A stretch of DNA of 64,000 nucleotides, from positions 4,123,501-4,187,500 of the forward strand of contig CM043968.1 in NCBI GenBank assembly GCA_014529385.2, given 5' to 3'. Under the pieces are notes generated by a model. The model did no database searches. It was not told the DNA's origin and was given only the letters and a program-made list of their open reading frames with translations. The position numbers and the translations under genes are program-made. This document shows, in pieces, positions 11,680-23,499 of this stretch (positions are counted from its first letter, which is position 1; every line of letters begins with the position of its first letter). This DNA comes from Adiantum capillus-veneris (lineage: Eukaryota; Streptophyta; Polypodiopsida; Polypodiales; Pteridaceae).

Positions 11680-12766
11680 ACTGGTATCAGAGCTCAGATC
11701 GGGGCTCGGGGCAGCACTGCAGGAGGCTAGAGTCACCATCTCTGATTGTAGTGAAATTAGACAGCCGAAGACACGGCCCCAAATCCTGTGGGAAAGCCCG
11801 ACGGGCTTGGTGTTCTCAGAATTGCATTCTGAGGTCATCTCGGCCACCGTTCAGCTTCGATAAAGGTCTGCGCAGGCCATTTTCGACTACGTGGTCTCGA
11901 CGGGTGCAGATCCGACTCTGCAAATTTGGGGTTTTCGGCCTACGACTGCAGGTGTTGAGGATATCGACACTCCTAGAGTGTTGATTTGTGGCTGTCTACA
12001 CATCGAAGGACGGCTCACAGTTCTTGGAGGCGTGTCACATACGACATGGGCGCATCTACACACAGACTGTAGGCGACATCCACTAGTTCATCAGGTAGCT
12101 TGTGTTTGTTGCTTGATATTCCAGATTTCATCCTGACATTGCAAGTACTTCCACATGGGATGTATTGTCAGAGATGATGTATGTCTGTTGAGGGTTTGCT
12201 GGCTGTGAGTCACGCAGCAAACAACCGCCGCAGCGGTTACAACATACAGTGGGAAATTTGTGGATGTATGACTTTGTGGGAAGTCTATGTATTGTCAGAT
12301 TTACTGCACCCTTTGTTGAGGGTCGAGTGAGGTTTTATTGAGCTGGGGGATTCTCGAATGTTGAGATCCTTTCGGTGATACAGGTCTTGGAGTGATCCCT
12401 CGAGCACCCTTAGATAGGCAGCTAGGATGTATTGACTATGAGTTAGACAGTTGGGATTGCATCTTTGCTTTACTGCCGTTGAGGCATTGTCGCATTCTAT
12501 GCTTATAGGACAGTGACAGGACAGTGAGAGACAGTACAGGTGTAGGACAGGTTTACCCGTAGCTTACAGTGTCAGAGAGACAGTGTTTTTTGAGCTGTTT
12601 TTTGAGTATACGAGAGCCATTTTACAAAGGAGACTCTGCCGAAATTTATGCAGAATCTGAAGCTTTCTTGGTTCATTTGACAGGTTGATATTGGTTCAGA
12701 GGTCAGTTTACAGGGGAAACTCTGCCGAATTTTTCCCAGAAAAGTAAACTACTGTGAAGCGTAGCT
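11680..12766 (+). other. Copia 5' leader, untranslated
   Basis: About 1.09 kb between the LTR and the gag-pol start. It holds the primer-binding site, then sequence without long frames. This is long for a leader but within the range of plant Copia elements. Confidence 0.7.
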
Positions 12767-15700
12767 ATGGCTGGATCACAGGACACTGCTCTTTACAATA
12801 TCAAGAAGCTGGATGGAACCAATTTCCCATTGTGGAAGCAGCAGATTTGGCACGTTTTGGTACAAAAGAAGCAGATAAAACCTATAAAGCTCAAGGGGAT
12901 AAAACCAGAAGATATGGACGAAGATGAATGGAGCGAAATGGATGAATTGGCACTTTCTACCATTATGCTGACTTTGGCAGAAAGCGTTTACTTCAATGTA
13001 GCAGACGAGATGTCGGCTTATCAAGCATGGTTAAAGCTGAGTGATCTTTATGAGAAGCAGAGTGCAGCTTCACAGGTATACTGGCTTAAGAAGCTTGTTG
13101 ACTTGAAGATGAAAGAAGGGACACCTATGTCCAATCATCTGAATGAATTCAACACAAGCTACAGTCAGTTGTCAGCTCAAGGTGTCAAGTTTGATGAACC
13201 TGTTAGAGCTATGTTCCTGTTGATCACATTGCCGGAAAGTTGGGACACTTTTCGCACAGCTTTGAGTAATTCTGCACCTCCAAATGGTTTGAACATAGCA
13301 GGTGTAGAAGGAAGTCTGCTTACTGAAGAAACCAATAGAAAGACAATGGACAAAGGCAAAGGAACAGCCGTAGTTGTCAGGGGAAGGACCAAAGAAAAGT
13401 ACAAAGGTGGAAAGAAGAATCAGTCTCGTAGCAAGTCCCGCAGTGCTAAAGGCAAGAGTGACATAGAATGCTACCATTGTGGCAAGAAGGGTCACATGAA
13501 AAGAGACTGCAGAGAATGGAAAGCAGAAAAAGGCAAAGAGAAAGCTGAAGACCATGGTAAGAAGAACAAGTCCTCAGTGAAGATTCAAGAAATAAATGTG
13601 ACAAACACTGTTGCAGAGGATGACAGTCTAGCGTCAGGAGACATCTACTTCTTGAAGAATACAATGGACTCAGCTCTTCTTACAGCATCTGATGGAAATG
13701 CACTGAGTGACTGGATTATAGACTCAGGGGCATCACTTCATGTGTCTCCAAACAAGGAGTGGTTTACCTCTTATGTGACCACTAAAGATCATGTTCGGCT
13801 AGGCAATGGGCAGACATGTGAGATCTTAGGTGTTGGAGATGTTCAATTGAAGTTTCAGAATGGCTCTTCTTTCACGCTGAAGAATGTGAGACATGTTCCC
13901 GCAATTACAAAGAGCTTGATCAGCACAGGTTTACTTGATGATGCTGGCTACGTCACCACTTTTGGACAGAACATGTGGAAGATATCCAAGGGTTCTATGA
14001 CAGTAGCACATGGAGTAAATTCTGGAGGACTTTACATGATTTATGTATCAAATGTCTCTAAAAATGTAATCAATGTAACCGAGCAGCCGAACGTTTCTTT
14101 GTGGCATAGCCGGTTAGGACATATGTCCAAGAAGGGAATGGAAATCTTGTCTCGTTCTGGTTATTTGCCTGGCTTTTCATTTAATGATTTTGAATTGTGT
14201 GAACATTGTCTGTATGATAAGCAAACACAGCAGCCACATAAGCATAGAAGCAGTAGAAGAGATACACAGTTGGCACTTGTTCATAGTGATTTGTGTGGAC
14301 CTATGCCTAACCTATCTCTAGGGGGAGCTTCTTACTTTATGACATTTATAGATGATTACTCGAGGAAAGTATGGGTTTACTTTCTCAAGCACAAGGATGA
14401 AGCGTTTAGTGTTTTCAAAACGTTTGTGACACTTGTAGAGAATCAGAGTGGCAAGAAGCTTAAATGCTTACGCACTGACAATGGTGGAGAGTATGTTTCA
14501 AAGGCCTTTCAGGACTTTTGTGAGTCAAAAGGTATAAAACGTGAACTTACTGCTCCTTACAATCCTCCTCAAAATGGTGTTGCTGAGAGGATAAATAGGA
14601 CCATACAAGAGAAGGTCAGAAGTATGTTGTCTAATGCACAACTGCCAAATGGGTTTTGGGCTGAAGCTGTATCAACAGCTGTTCATCTTGTAAATAGATC
14701 TCCTAGCAAGGTTTTGCAGAAGGATTCAGTGCCAAAGATGGTATGGTCAGGCAAAATGCCCTCATACAAGCATCTCAGAGTCTTTGGCTGTGAGGCATAT
14801 ACTCACGTTCCAAAAGAATTTAGGAACAAACTTGAGCCAAAGTGTAGAAAGTGCATCTTTCTAGGCTATGGTAATTCTGGTGAGATGGGGTACAGACTTT
14901 GGAATCCCGAATCCAGAAAGGTTGTCCGCAACAATGATGTTCACTTTAATGAATCCAAATATCATTCTAAACCAGAGAGGGTTGAGGAGATTAGAAGAGT
15001 TGTCTTCCAAGAAGATGGACCTGCACGTGCAAGACAAAATGTCAGGGCTCAAGAGGAGCAAGGACAGGATAGAGTGGAACCACAGGTTGTGGCTGAGCCT
15101 GAGCCACCTATTGTGCGTAGATCTGGACGTGTCACGCGACCTCCTGATAGGTTTGTTCCATCTATGAACTATGTCATGTTGACTGATTGCAATGAGCCTT
15201 CATGTTACAAGGAAGCAGTGCAAATGAAGGACTCCGGGAATTGGCAATTGGCCATGCAGTCAAAGATGACAGCTCTGCATAAAAACCAAACATGGAAGCT
15301 AGTTAAATTACCACAGGGCAAAAAGGCTCTACCTTGTAAATGGGTTTACAGGTATAAGATCACCGCTCATGATAGTCAGCCAAAGTACAAAGCAAGGCTT
15401 GTTGCCAAGGGCTTTAAGCAAGAACAAGGGATTGACTTTGATGAAGTCTTCTCTCCGGTGGTCAAGATGACTACATTGAGATGCTTTCTTGCATTGGTTG
15501 CCATATTAGATTTGGTGTTGCACCAAATGGATATCAAGACAGCGTTCTTGCATGGTGATTTAGATGTGGAAATTTACATGCAGCAGCCAGAAGGGTTTGT
15601 TGAGAAAGGCAATGAAGAATGGGTATGCCAGTTGTTAAAGAGTCTTTATGCCAGTTTGTTGAGAAAGGCAATGAAGAATGGGTATGCCAGTTGTTAAAGA

Positions 15701-16806
15701 GTCTTTATGGCTTAAAACAATCACCGAGGGCATGGTACCATATATTCCACAAGTTTATGCTTTCTCAAGGCTACAAACGTAGTGAGTTCGATCACTTTCT
15801 ATATACAAAGAAGGCTAAGGATGGCAGTTGGCTGATCCTTATTTTGTATGTGGATGACATGTTGATTGCTGGCAAGCACTTGGAAGAAATTTCAGCTTTG
15901 AAGTCAAAGATGCCAAAATCGTTTGACATGAAAGACATGGGTGAGGCAAGTCATATACTTGGTATGCGCATTGAGAGAGACAGATCAAAGAAGTTGATTT
16001 GGTTATCTCAAACTGAGTATATTGACAAGGTTGTGCAACGTTTCAATATGGAGAAGGGAAAGGCATTGAGTGTTCCATTGCCACCATATGTGAAACTTAG
16101 CAAACAAGATTGTCCTGTGTCTGAAGAAGAACATGCTGAAATGGATAAGATTCCATATGCGTATGTAGTGGGTAGTTTGATGTATGCAATGATTGCTACT
16201 CGCCCAGACATTCCATTTGTAGTGGGAGTAGTAAGTCGATACATGTCAAACCCAGGCAAGAAACATTTGGAGGCAGTGAAAAGAATATTGAGATACCAGA
16301 AAGCTACAAAGAGTATGCGTATATGCTATGGGAGTCAGGAGCTAAGTGTAAAGGGTTTTACAGACTCAGATTATGCAGGTGACTTAGACAACCGAAGGTC
16401 TACGTTAGGGTATGTATTTACATTGGCTGGTGGAGCAGTATCATGGTGTTCTAGATTACAAGATTGTGTTACTCAGTCTACTACAGAGGCTGAATATGTT
16501 GCAGCATCAGAGGCATGCAAAGAATCAATTTGGCTTAATCGAATAGTAACAGATTTGGGAATCAAAGAAGAGATGCCTGTGTTATATTGTGATAGTCAAA
16601 GTGCTATACAATTGGCTCGCAATCCAGTTTATCACTCAAAGACAAAGCATGTGGATGTGAAGTATCATTTCATCAGGGAAATGCTCGAGGATAAGAAACT
16701 TCAGCTTGTCAAAGTTCACACCACAGAAAATCCTGCTGATCTACTTACAAAAGGATTTCCCTCAGAGAGCTTTGCGCATTTTCGCAAGCAGTTAGGTGTA
16801 GGGTAG
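12767..16806 (+). pseudogene. Copia gag-pol polyprotein, frameshifted in reverse transcriptase
   Basis: One frame runs from ATG 12767 to about 15697 (976 codons). Its order is a UBN2-type gag, a zinc knuckle CYHCGKKGHMKRDC (residues 235-248), protease DSGA (319-322), pre-integrase LWHSRLGH, integrase with D near 507, DNGGEY near 571 and PQNGVAERIN, then RT starting WVYRYK. The rest of RT (YVDDML), RNase H (GFTDSDYAGDLDNRR) and the tail lie in another frame to the stop at 16806. The cause is a direct 59-bp tandem duplication (15596-15654, 15655-15709), which shifts the frame by two. Order gag-PR-IN-RT-RH is diagnostic of Copia. Without the duplication the coding region looks otherwise open. 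Confidence 0.97.
15596..15709 (+). repeat. 59-bp tandem duplication inside Copia RT
   Basis: The unit starting TTTGTTGAGAAAGGCAATG occurs twice, head to tail, with no visible differences, so it arose recently. Because 59 is not a multiple of three it breaks the pol frame. Confidence 0.97.
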
Positions 16807-16895
16807 TACATCACTTCTCTACATCTCTTGTATATTAGCTTGTATAGTAGCTTCTCTCACACTTAAAGTACCACATTGGACTTTAAGTGGGAGGT

Positions 16896-17087
16896 TGTTG
16901 GGGTATAAAGCCCAATGTGGTCGCCCAGGTAAGTGGGAGGGCCGCCAGGTATGTACACATATTCTTTTGTAAAAACCTAATAAGAATTCACTATGCTCTA
17001 CACATTACAGTAGAGCGAGTTCACCATATCGTCGTGCTCTTCTTCTCGCACTCTCTCTCGCGTCGCACTTTCGCTCGTACTCCTTCA
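16896..17087 (+). repeat. Copia 3' LTR
   Basis: Same length as the 5' LTR and five substitutions from it. It ends at CA and is followed by the target duplication TTTAC. Confidence 0.95.
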
Positions 17088-18013
17088 TTTACCTTGGTGA
17101 AAGGAGATACAATGATGCCTTCTTTCATGGACATTTGGACAGACAAATCAGCATGGGCTCTCCGGCTAGCAAAGGTAAATCTGGAATAACCTGCCACTAT
17201 TGTGACATAACGGTCACTTGTTTGAATGTTTGCAAGTGTATGATCTATTATGTGATGCCAAAGGAAAAAACAATAACACGTTTGGTGATCCATTTGGGAG
17301 TGCATGACCACAATGTAAAGCAAGGAACTAGAAGGGCAGCTCTTGAAAAGGTACGCAATCTTGTTAAGACAGTTTTAAATATTGAGAAGGGGGGTCCTAA
17401 AAAAAAACAAATGCTAGTTGCTCTGTAAGGTCTCCAAACCCGCCGACACCCAAAAGCGGGATGAAACCGTTGACAGGTCTCTAGGCCTACTAAAGTCGAA
17501 GTCCTTAACAAGAAAAATTCCAGGGAATTCACCCTTACCATTGGCAATGGTTTAGGTTTATAGCCCTAGAAGAGACCTAGTCCTGTCTCGCAATGGAAAC
17601 GGGACCCAAAACAACATTTCCGGCCGTAAATCTTCATCCTTTAGATTAAGGTCTCCTTAACCAACGCTTTTTTCCCTCTAACATATGTGAGGGCACAACC
17701 GCTGGTGGATTCCTCATCCAAGTGAAGTTTCTACACGTTTTAGTGCGCGGGAATGGATAGTTACCTGACTAATCAGGTCCACCCGTCCATGATTGACAAC
17801 CTGAGTCAATCCCCACTTACCACCCCGCACTCACACATGATTTTTTTTTTTTTTCTTATTATTACATTGTTTTAACATTTAAAATAATGGTTTCTTTTAA
17901 TGTTCCATCACAGTAATTCCTTGAAGACAGCATTGAAAGCATTCTTTCAGAAAACAGACATCTTTATACTTAAGACAAGGTACTGTCATTTTAAAGTATC
18001 ACTGACCAGTACT

Positions 18014-18317
18014 AACTTGTCTCAAGACCACCTATACAAGGGTGAAAAACGACACCCATTCCTTATTTATATAACCGGGGTGGAAAAAGTCTTCACCCAA
18101 AGTCCGGGCGCCCATACGCCCAAAAACCAGTTGCCCATACAACCGGGCGGTTCCTCTAGGATAAACTTAAAAGTACTATCCATAAACATAAACAAGCACG
18201 GGGTAAAGACTCCACACGTGCAGAGGTAACCGACTCCTCCATGATGGTATCTCCATCATTACTCATTACCTGGAGTAAAAATATTTCCAAGGAATCAGAG
18301 GTGTCTTGAGACAAGTT
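18014..18317. repeat. 15-bp inverted repeat in the solo LTR
   Basis: AACTTGTCTCAAGAC (18014-18028) and its exact reverse complement (18303-18317) are 274 bp apart. Possible hairpin; no known role. Confidence 0.7.
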
Positions 18318-18468
18318 GTCTTAAGGATGGTCAAACATTTCTTTCCTATTTCAACCAGTAATAACCCAATCATTCCTTTCCTAATTACACTCATTGATCA
18401 TGGGTTTCGTGGAAATTACCTTCCTTTTTCAGCCAGTGTTTTCCTTCTTAAACCTTCGTATGCAATGC

Positions 18469-18681
18469 TTAACTTAAATTGAATCCTAAAAGCTTATTAA
18501 TAGCATAATTGAAAACCACCTGGGACTGGTCGTCCATCTGCTGTGGGCCAGGTGCCTGTAAACTCTCCTCTGTGGGCCTATGGCTAGGCCCTGCTTCATG
18601 GTCGTTATTGGCTTTGTTGCGTTTGTTACTAGTATCTTCATCTTCCGTCAATGGGTTTCCCCTCGTTCTCTTGGGGGCCAT
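18469..18681 (-). CDS. Antisense ORF in solo LTR, 70 codons, hypothetical
   Basis: Starts MAPKRTRGNPLTEDED and is hydrophilic, with a basic start and Pro/Gln-rich middle. No domain is recognised. Large plant LTRs can contain small antisense frames. It may also be the truncated N-terminus of a captured or gag-like gene. Coding is unproven. Confidence 0.3.
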   Translation of the reverse strand: MAPKRTRGNPLTEDEDTSNKRNKANNDHEAGPSHRPTEESLQAPGPQQMDDQSQVVFNYAINKLLGFNLS

Positions 18682-19029
18682 CTCGGCGGCCTTATAAAAA
18701 GACTTAATCCATTAGAGGATTTGTTGAATAACATTTATTTTTCCTTGTTTATCCAAAAATAAGGGTTTTGGACCTCGTTTAATTCTTTGGTGCTTAGATA
18801 ATTTTATTTCTTCAGTTTTCTTATCCATTATATACAAATTGGTTACTTTTGACCAAAATATGTACCTAAACTATTTATCTAAGGTTAGGATAATTATAAT
18901 AGATTTTCCAAGGTCTATTCCTTCTCTGATATTGATATCAAAGGTTTTCTATTTATTTTACTATATTTCCCTTTTTTATTTTTCCCAAAATTGGAGTAAT
19001 TTTACTGGAATAAATCATTAAACTAATTT

Positions 19030-19782
19030 CCTAAAGGTAGCATAATTATCACAGGTTCCTTGAGGTCTAATAAACCTTTGACAAAGTTCTCGATTCAATT
19101 GAAATCAATTTACTAATTTCCCCTATTTAAATAGCTAAAAAAAACAGAGTAATTCTGCATAATTAATTAGCTAGATTCATTATCTGAGTTTTTCCTAACT
19201 ATCACGGGTTCCTTAACACCCAATTAACCACTGATAAATATATTATAGCAATTGAAATCAATTTACTAATTTCCCCTATTTAAATAGCTCAAAAAAACAG
19301 AGTAATTCTGCATAATTAATTAGCTAAATTCATTATCTGACCTTTTCCAAATTATCACAGGTTCTTTAACACCCAATTAACCACTGATAAATATATTATA
19401 GCGATTGCAATTAATTTACTAATTTCCCCTATTTAAATTGGTCAAAAAATAGAGTAATTCTACCTAATTAATTAGCTAGATTCATTATCTGAGCTTTTCC
19501 TAATTATCACGGGTTCCTTAGCACCCAATCAACCACTGCTAAATATATTATAGCAATTGAAATCAATTTACTAATTTCCCCTATTTAAATAGCTCAAAAA
19601 ACAGAGTAATTCTGCATAATTAATTAGCTAGATTCATTATCTGAGTTTTTCCTAATTATCACGGGTTCCTTAGCACCCAATTAACCACTGATAAATATAT
19701 TATAGCAATTGAAATCAATTTACTAATTTCCCCTATTTAAATAGCTCAAAAAACAGAGTAATTCTGCATAATTAATTAGGAA
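19030..19782 (+). repeat. Tandem array, about 152-153-bp unit, nearly five copies
   Basis: The landmark GAAATCAATTTAC recurs at 19101, 19254, 19407 (diverged), 19559 and 19711, a period of 153, 153, 152 and 152 bp. Units contain AATTTCCCCTATTTAAAT and TAATTAATTAGCTAGATTC. The array lies in the U3 part of the solo LTR, upstream of its TATA box. Confidence 0.93.
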
Positions 19783-22560
19783 AATTACTCAGAAAATTAT
19801 AGGATAATTTTCCTAGCTTAATGACTGTCTAATGTAACTCTGATAATTACCTCATCTTAATCGAAGCTTAATTAATATATTTATCATTAATTCATGGTTA
19901 ATTTTGCTAATTTCAGCCATAATATGATAGGATAATTAATTAGCTTAATATTACTAAGCTTAATTACAATAATCAGCAGAGATTAATTAATTTAAAGAGG
20001 TTTAAGGAGCATGCATAGGCCTAATCTTTGATTTATTAACAATTTATCTTAATCTAACCTTGCTAATTAAGAAGGATTAGGTTAATTACCGTTAGGGTTA
20101 ATCAATTAGAGATTAAACTCTAATGATTTCTGCGTAGTGTTCTCTCTAGATGAGAGAGAGAGTAGCAAGGCTCCGAGTCTGACAAGATATGAAGAGAATG
20201 GTCCTATTTATAGGTTTTTCTGAGCATCTGGCAGCTTTTGGCAGCTTCACACTAGTCCAAGCAGCCCCCCAGCTTAAAAATGGCGCATTTTTCAGCCATC
20301 ACTGCTTCTGGCCAATTTCCACAGCTTCCATACTCACCCCATACCTTCCAGAATTTGCCTGTTTGATTTTTGCAGATTTTCCATGATGAAATTTGGAATT
20401 TCCTATTTAACTCTAGAACCTTAGTGTAAAGAAGTCTTTTGCTAATGATTAAAATGAAACCATTCAATTTTTGTTATTAATTAAATTTTCATGGTAATTT
20501 TCCAGGTCCCGTAACTGTTCCTGTTTTTATCGGAATCAGATTCTGAAAATTTCTAGACATAGTAAAGCTCTGCTTATAAATCCAAAAATACCAAAATAAT
20601 TAGTGTTTGGAGTCCTGCAATAGCATTTTCCATTAAGTTTTTCAAGCTTAGTACAATTTTGAAGGTTTCGGAAACTGGAAACCTTACATGCTCGCCAGAT
20701 GCTATTTCAATATTTGACTAGAGAAGATGATATAGAAGCCACTGATGTAAACCATTTCCTTGAGGAAATGATGCCCCTTGTTCAGAATAGGGGCTTCAAA
20801 ATTATTGTGTCAAATGAGAAAGCTAAACAGGGTCAAGTTGTCGATGATGGATACGACAATATACTAATGCTACAAAAACATTGTGCTTTTCCCTTCTTTC
20901 ATGGAAGCCGTTTTCCAGGCCAGGGTGGGCCTGACGATAAATGCTACGTATTCAAAATATCCACTAAAGGATCAGTTTTTGAAGTTGAGTTAGCCAATAG
21001 AATGAGGCAAGGAGGGACAGGAGATTTGAGTAGATCTTGGGTGCACTTAAACCATACTCATCGGATTGAAGGGTGGGAAACTATGTCCTGCTCGGTTTAT
21101 GATCCTGGGTAAGTGAATTTATAAAAATATGATATATAGAATGTTTTGTTATAAGATAACTTTTTTTGAAAATTTGTTCTATGTGTACAGCATGAGAGCA
21201 TTACAGGTGATAGCAATATGTGAATGTAAAGAAGAAGATGAAGATACACAAATCTTGTTTTGGAGAAATTTAAACTCAGTTATGGAGAGGTGTGGGCACG
21301 AACTAACTAACCTTGCTGGGTTTATGTATGATGAAGCCATGGATAATTGGCTGGCAATACGAGCTATATACAATGGAGGACGACATAATGTAATGGAGGG
21401 GAGGGAGCACTCTTGTCTTTTCCATTAGGAACAGAGTCTACACAAACACACAAAAAAACATGTCACTACGGATAGACAAATGCATCACATTGAAATGTGA
21501 GAAGCATGGTGCCTAGCAAAGACTACAAATGAGGCCTCCCGTATAGCTTCCACAATACAAGAATGGTGGGGTGAAAAATGTGACAAGGGATAATAAAAAG
21601 GCTTTGGAGAGATGGGTTAATTGGTGGGAACAACGTTGTTGCTCATTGGGGAAGCTCTAAGACAATGGTATATCAGCAATCTTTTTGGTTCTTATTAAAT
21701 ACATGAAAACAAAGATTTACATATTTATGGTTTTACACATTTTATATTTATAGGTCGGCCATGGGAGAAAGCTCAATTACCGAGCATAAACTTGTCAAAG
21801 AGCATCCATGCTAGTTGGCTTGCAAGTGAAGGTGGTAAACGTAAAATATCACTTTATGATGCATGTGTCAGTGATGTTTTGAATGCATATATTCAATGGA
21901 ACAAAATTGGTATACACCACATGCAAATACATTGGAACTGGTCCTTCCATAGAAGCAATGATGGCCAGCTCCAAACGCAGAGAATCTCCAAATCCAACTC
22001 AGTTTGCGAGTACCTTAAAAGGCTTGGTTGCTCTTAGTCCTTTGTATGAGGAGCCTATGATGGAAGGTGACAAAGAGACCGTACAACGGAGGAAGAAAAC
22101 TAGTTCAGTCGGTAAAAGCTCACATAAGCTTGGATATGTAATGGAAGCAAGACAATGCAAAACCAAAGGGAGACCACGGAGTATACATTTTGATAGAGAG
22201 GATAATGAAGAAGTATATGTTGTCACTGACTGTGAAGCAGGAGAGAGCATTCTAGTGCAGCCTGGGGAGAACTCAATAAGGTGTATTCAGGAGGTCAAAG
22301 TTGCCCGCGAGAGTGGGATTTATGAAGGATGCCAGCCAATTGCATGTGGAAATGTTTCAATGGTAGGGAAGAAAAGTTGTGGTAACAAATTACAGAGCCG
22401 TCAAGTGGGAATGGTTGCTCCCTGTTTTTGGTTCTGAGAGAACTTTTAAAGACAAGATAGTTGCACAGTGGATATTGGTGCTGTAATTTTGAAGTTGGCC
22501 ACACACAAAAAGTACAGAGGCAAGTTAAATTCTCACCAGACATTCCTACTTTCTGGCAAG

Positions 22561-22664
22561 TGGATATTGGAACAAACTTATCAAAGGAAGAGAGTGATAG
22601 TTTGGTACAAAGTGGATATTGGTACAAACTTATCAAAGGAAGAGAGTGATAGTTTGGTACAAAG
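22561..22664 (+). repeat. 52-bp tandem duplication in the transposase
   Basis: TGGATATTGG(A/T)ACAAACTTATC...GGTACAAAG occurs at 22561-22612 and 22613-22664 with one difference. The length is not a multiple of three, so it shifts the frame upstream of the SWIM domain. Confidence 0.95.
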
Positions 22665-23423
22665 TGGATTTCAATTTGCAGATTTTTCAACACCACTACA
22701 ATGCATGAACAACACAAATGCTGTCCTTACACAAGGAAGCTCCAGTAGCAGGAAGCGCAAGTGGAGACATGGTATTTCCCAAGAAGCACAAAAGAGATTG
22801 GAGTCAGCTGCAAGTATGGTTGCAACGTTCTTGGATGAGAAACTAGAAAGCGACCAACACATAGTTTTTTGGGTATTGACAGAGAGTTGTTATGATGTAC
22901 ACATTAAGGTAGAGCCTAATTGCACCTATCCCTATTTTCAGAAGAGACAATTTTCACATAAAGCATTTTTGGCATGTAAGCACATGTACTATGTGTATGT
23001 GCATATTCTAGGGCTTCAACCAGAAGATCACATGGTCATTCATCAGCCTGCACTAACTCCCATAGACCTAGCATTTGTATTGGGGCAAACATGCAAGATA
23101 AAGCCTGTGGTGTAGTGAACCTAAATCTTGGAGAATGTTGTGTACATGTATGTAGTGAGGGAGATTTCTCTTATATATTCGATGTGGAGTGGCTTTTGTA
23201 GACCAGTGTGACTTTATTTGAATTCCTTTATCTATCTAGACAATTGTACAAGCTCAAAACTATGGCTTTTGGAAACTTGGAGATGTTCTTGGTGTGTATT
23301 GTTGAAAGAGACTCAAAATCTTTAGCCAAATTGCTTAAAAATGATAGATGTTTTTTGTTGTGTATAATATTTTGATCTCTGTGTTTTGAATTAATTTTTT
23401 GTGTCGTTAGAAAAGGCTCTAAA

Positions 23424-23499
23424 TCTAAAATCAAGAAGCTCACAAAACTAGTTTCAATTGCAAAAGCTCGAAATTGGAAGCTTGCAAATAAAACACACT
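23424..23499 (-). repeat. Right terminal inverted repeat of the MULE
   Basis: Its reverse complement begins AGTGTGTTTTATTTGCAAGC and aligns with 1421-1500. It lies about 300 bp after the transposase stop. Confidence 0.7.

Larger units (their letters stand above)
11488..17087 (+). mobile_element. Ty1/Copia LTR retrotransposon, full length 5600 bp
   Basis: The 192-bp LTRs (11488-11679 and 16896-17087) both start TGTTGGGG and end CTTCA, and differ at five positions by my count (2.6 percent), so the insertion is fairly recent. The primer-binding site TGGTATCAGAGC (11682-11693) matches the initiator Met-tRNA type. A purine tract AAGTGGGAGG (16885-16894) precedes the 3' LTR. It sits inside the MULE transposase exon with a perfect 5-bp target duplication. 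One clear lesion in the pol gene is a 59-bp tandem duplication at 15596. Confidence 0.97.
17424..20688 (+). mobile_element. 3265-bp solo LTR inserted in the MULE transposase
   Basis: The ends TGTAAGGT and ACCTTACA form an 8-bp perfect inverted terminus. They are flanked by TGCTC at 17419-17423 and 20689-20693. No gag, pol, primer-binding site or second LTR is inside, so this is best read as a solo LTR left by recombination between the two LTRs of a large element. A TATA-like CTATTTATAGG at about 20204, 480 bp from the right end, fits a plus-strand U3-R-U5 order. It contains a tandem array (19030-19782), an antisense 70-codon frame and poly-T. A non-autonomous element without LTRs is less likely given the TG/CA ends. 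Confidence 0.9.
10663..23115 (+). pseudogene. Mutator-like (MULE) transposase with SWIM zinc finger, interrupted by two LTR insertions
   Basis: Exon 1 is split into 10663-11487, 17093-17423 and 20694 to about 21110. Codon phase is preserved across both insertions, and a GTAAGT donor follows. Exon 2 starts near 21191 after TGTACAG; a later exon begins after TTTATAG at about 21752. Residues VYDPG and MYDEAM are candidate first and second acidic positions of the DDE fold. The end has the SWIM pattern, but the second Cys of CxC is Tyr (CTYPYFQKR...LACKHMYYV). I chose ATG 10663 because the 33 codons before it are hydrophobic and UTR-like. Lesions: TAG at 21426-21428 where Trp is expected, frameshifts around 21.43-21.75 kb and near 21.9 kb, and a 52-bp tandem duplication at 22561. 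The role would be cut-and-paste transposition in the nucleus. Confidence 0.75.
1421..23499. mobile_element. Large Mutator-like element (MULE), nested and non-intact
   Basis: The termini are inverted repeats of about 80 bp (1421-1500 and 23424-23499) sharing the core CAATTTCGAGCTTTT. They are flanked by a 10-bp direct repeat. Inside are two outward-pointing gene complexes: a minus-strand methyltransferase-like gene (8001 to 2066) and a plus-strand SWIM zinc-finger transposase (10663 to 23115), separated by AT-rich DNA. A 5.6-kb Copia and a 3.27-kb solo LTR sit in the transposase exon. Without them and their target duplications the element would be about 13.2 kb. Mutator superfamily elements are known for long TIRs, 8-11-bp target duplications and SWIM-type transposases. 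That both genes moved as one unit is inference from the ends. The alternative is two adjacent elements that each kept one end. Confidence 0.65.

Noticed and set aside
12776-13664. Minus-strand frames of up to 127 codons opposite the Copia gag
   Set aside because: Antisense shadows of a clearly coding plus-strand polyprotein.
17419-20693. Reading the 3.27-kb insert as a MITE or other DNA transposon because of its 8-bp inverted ends
   Set aside because: TG...CA ends, a 5-bp target repeat and a TATA box about 480 bp from the right end fit an LTR better.
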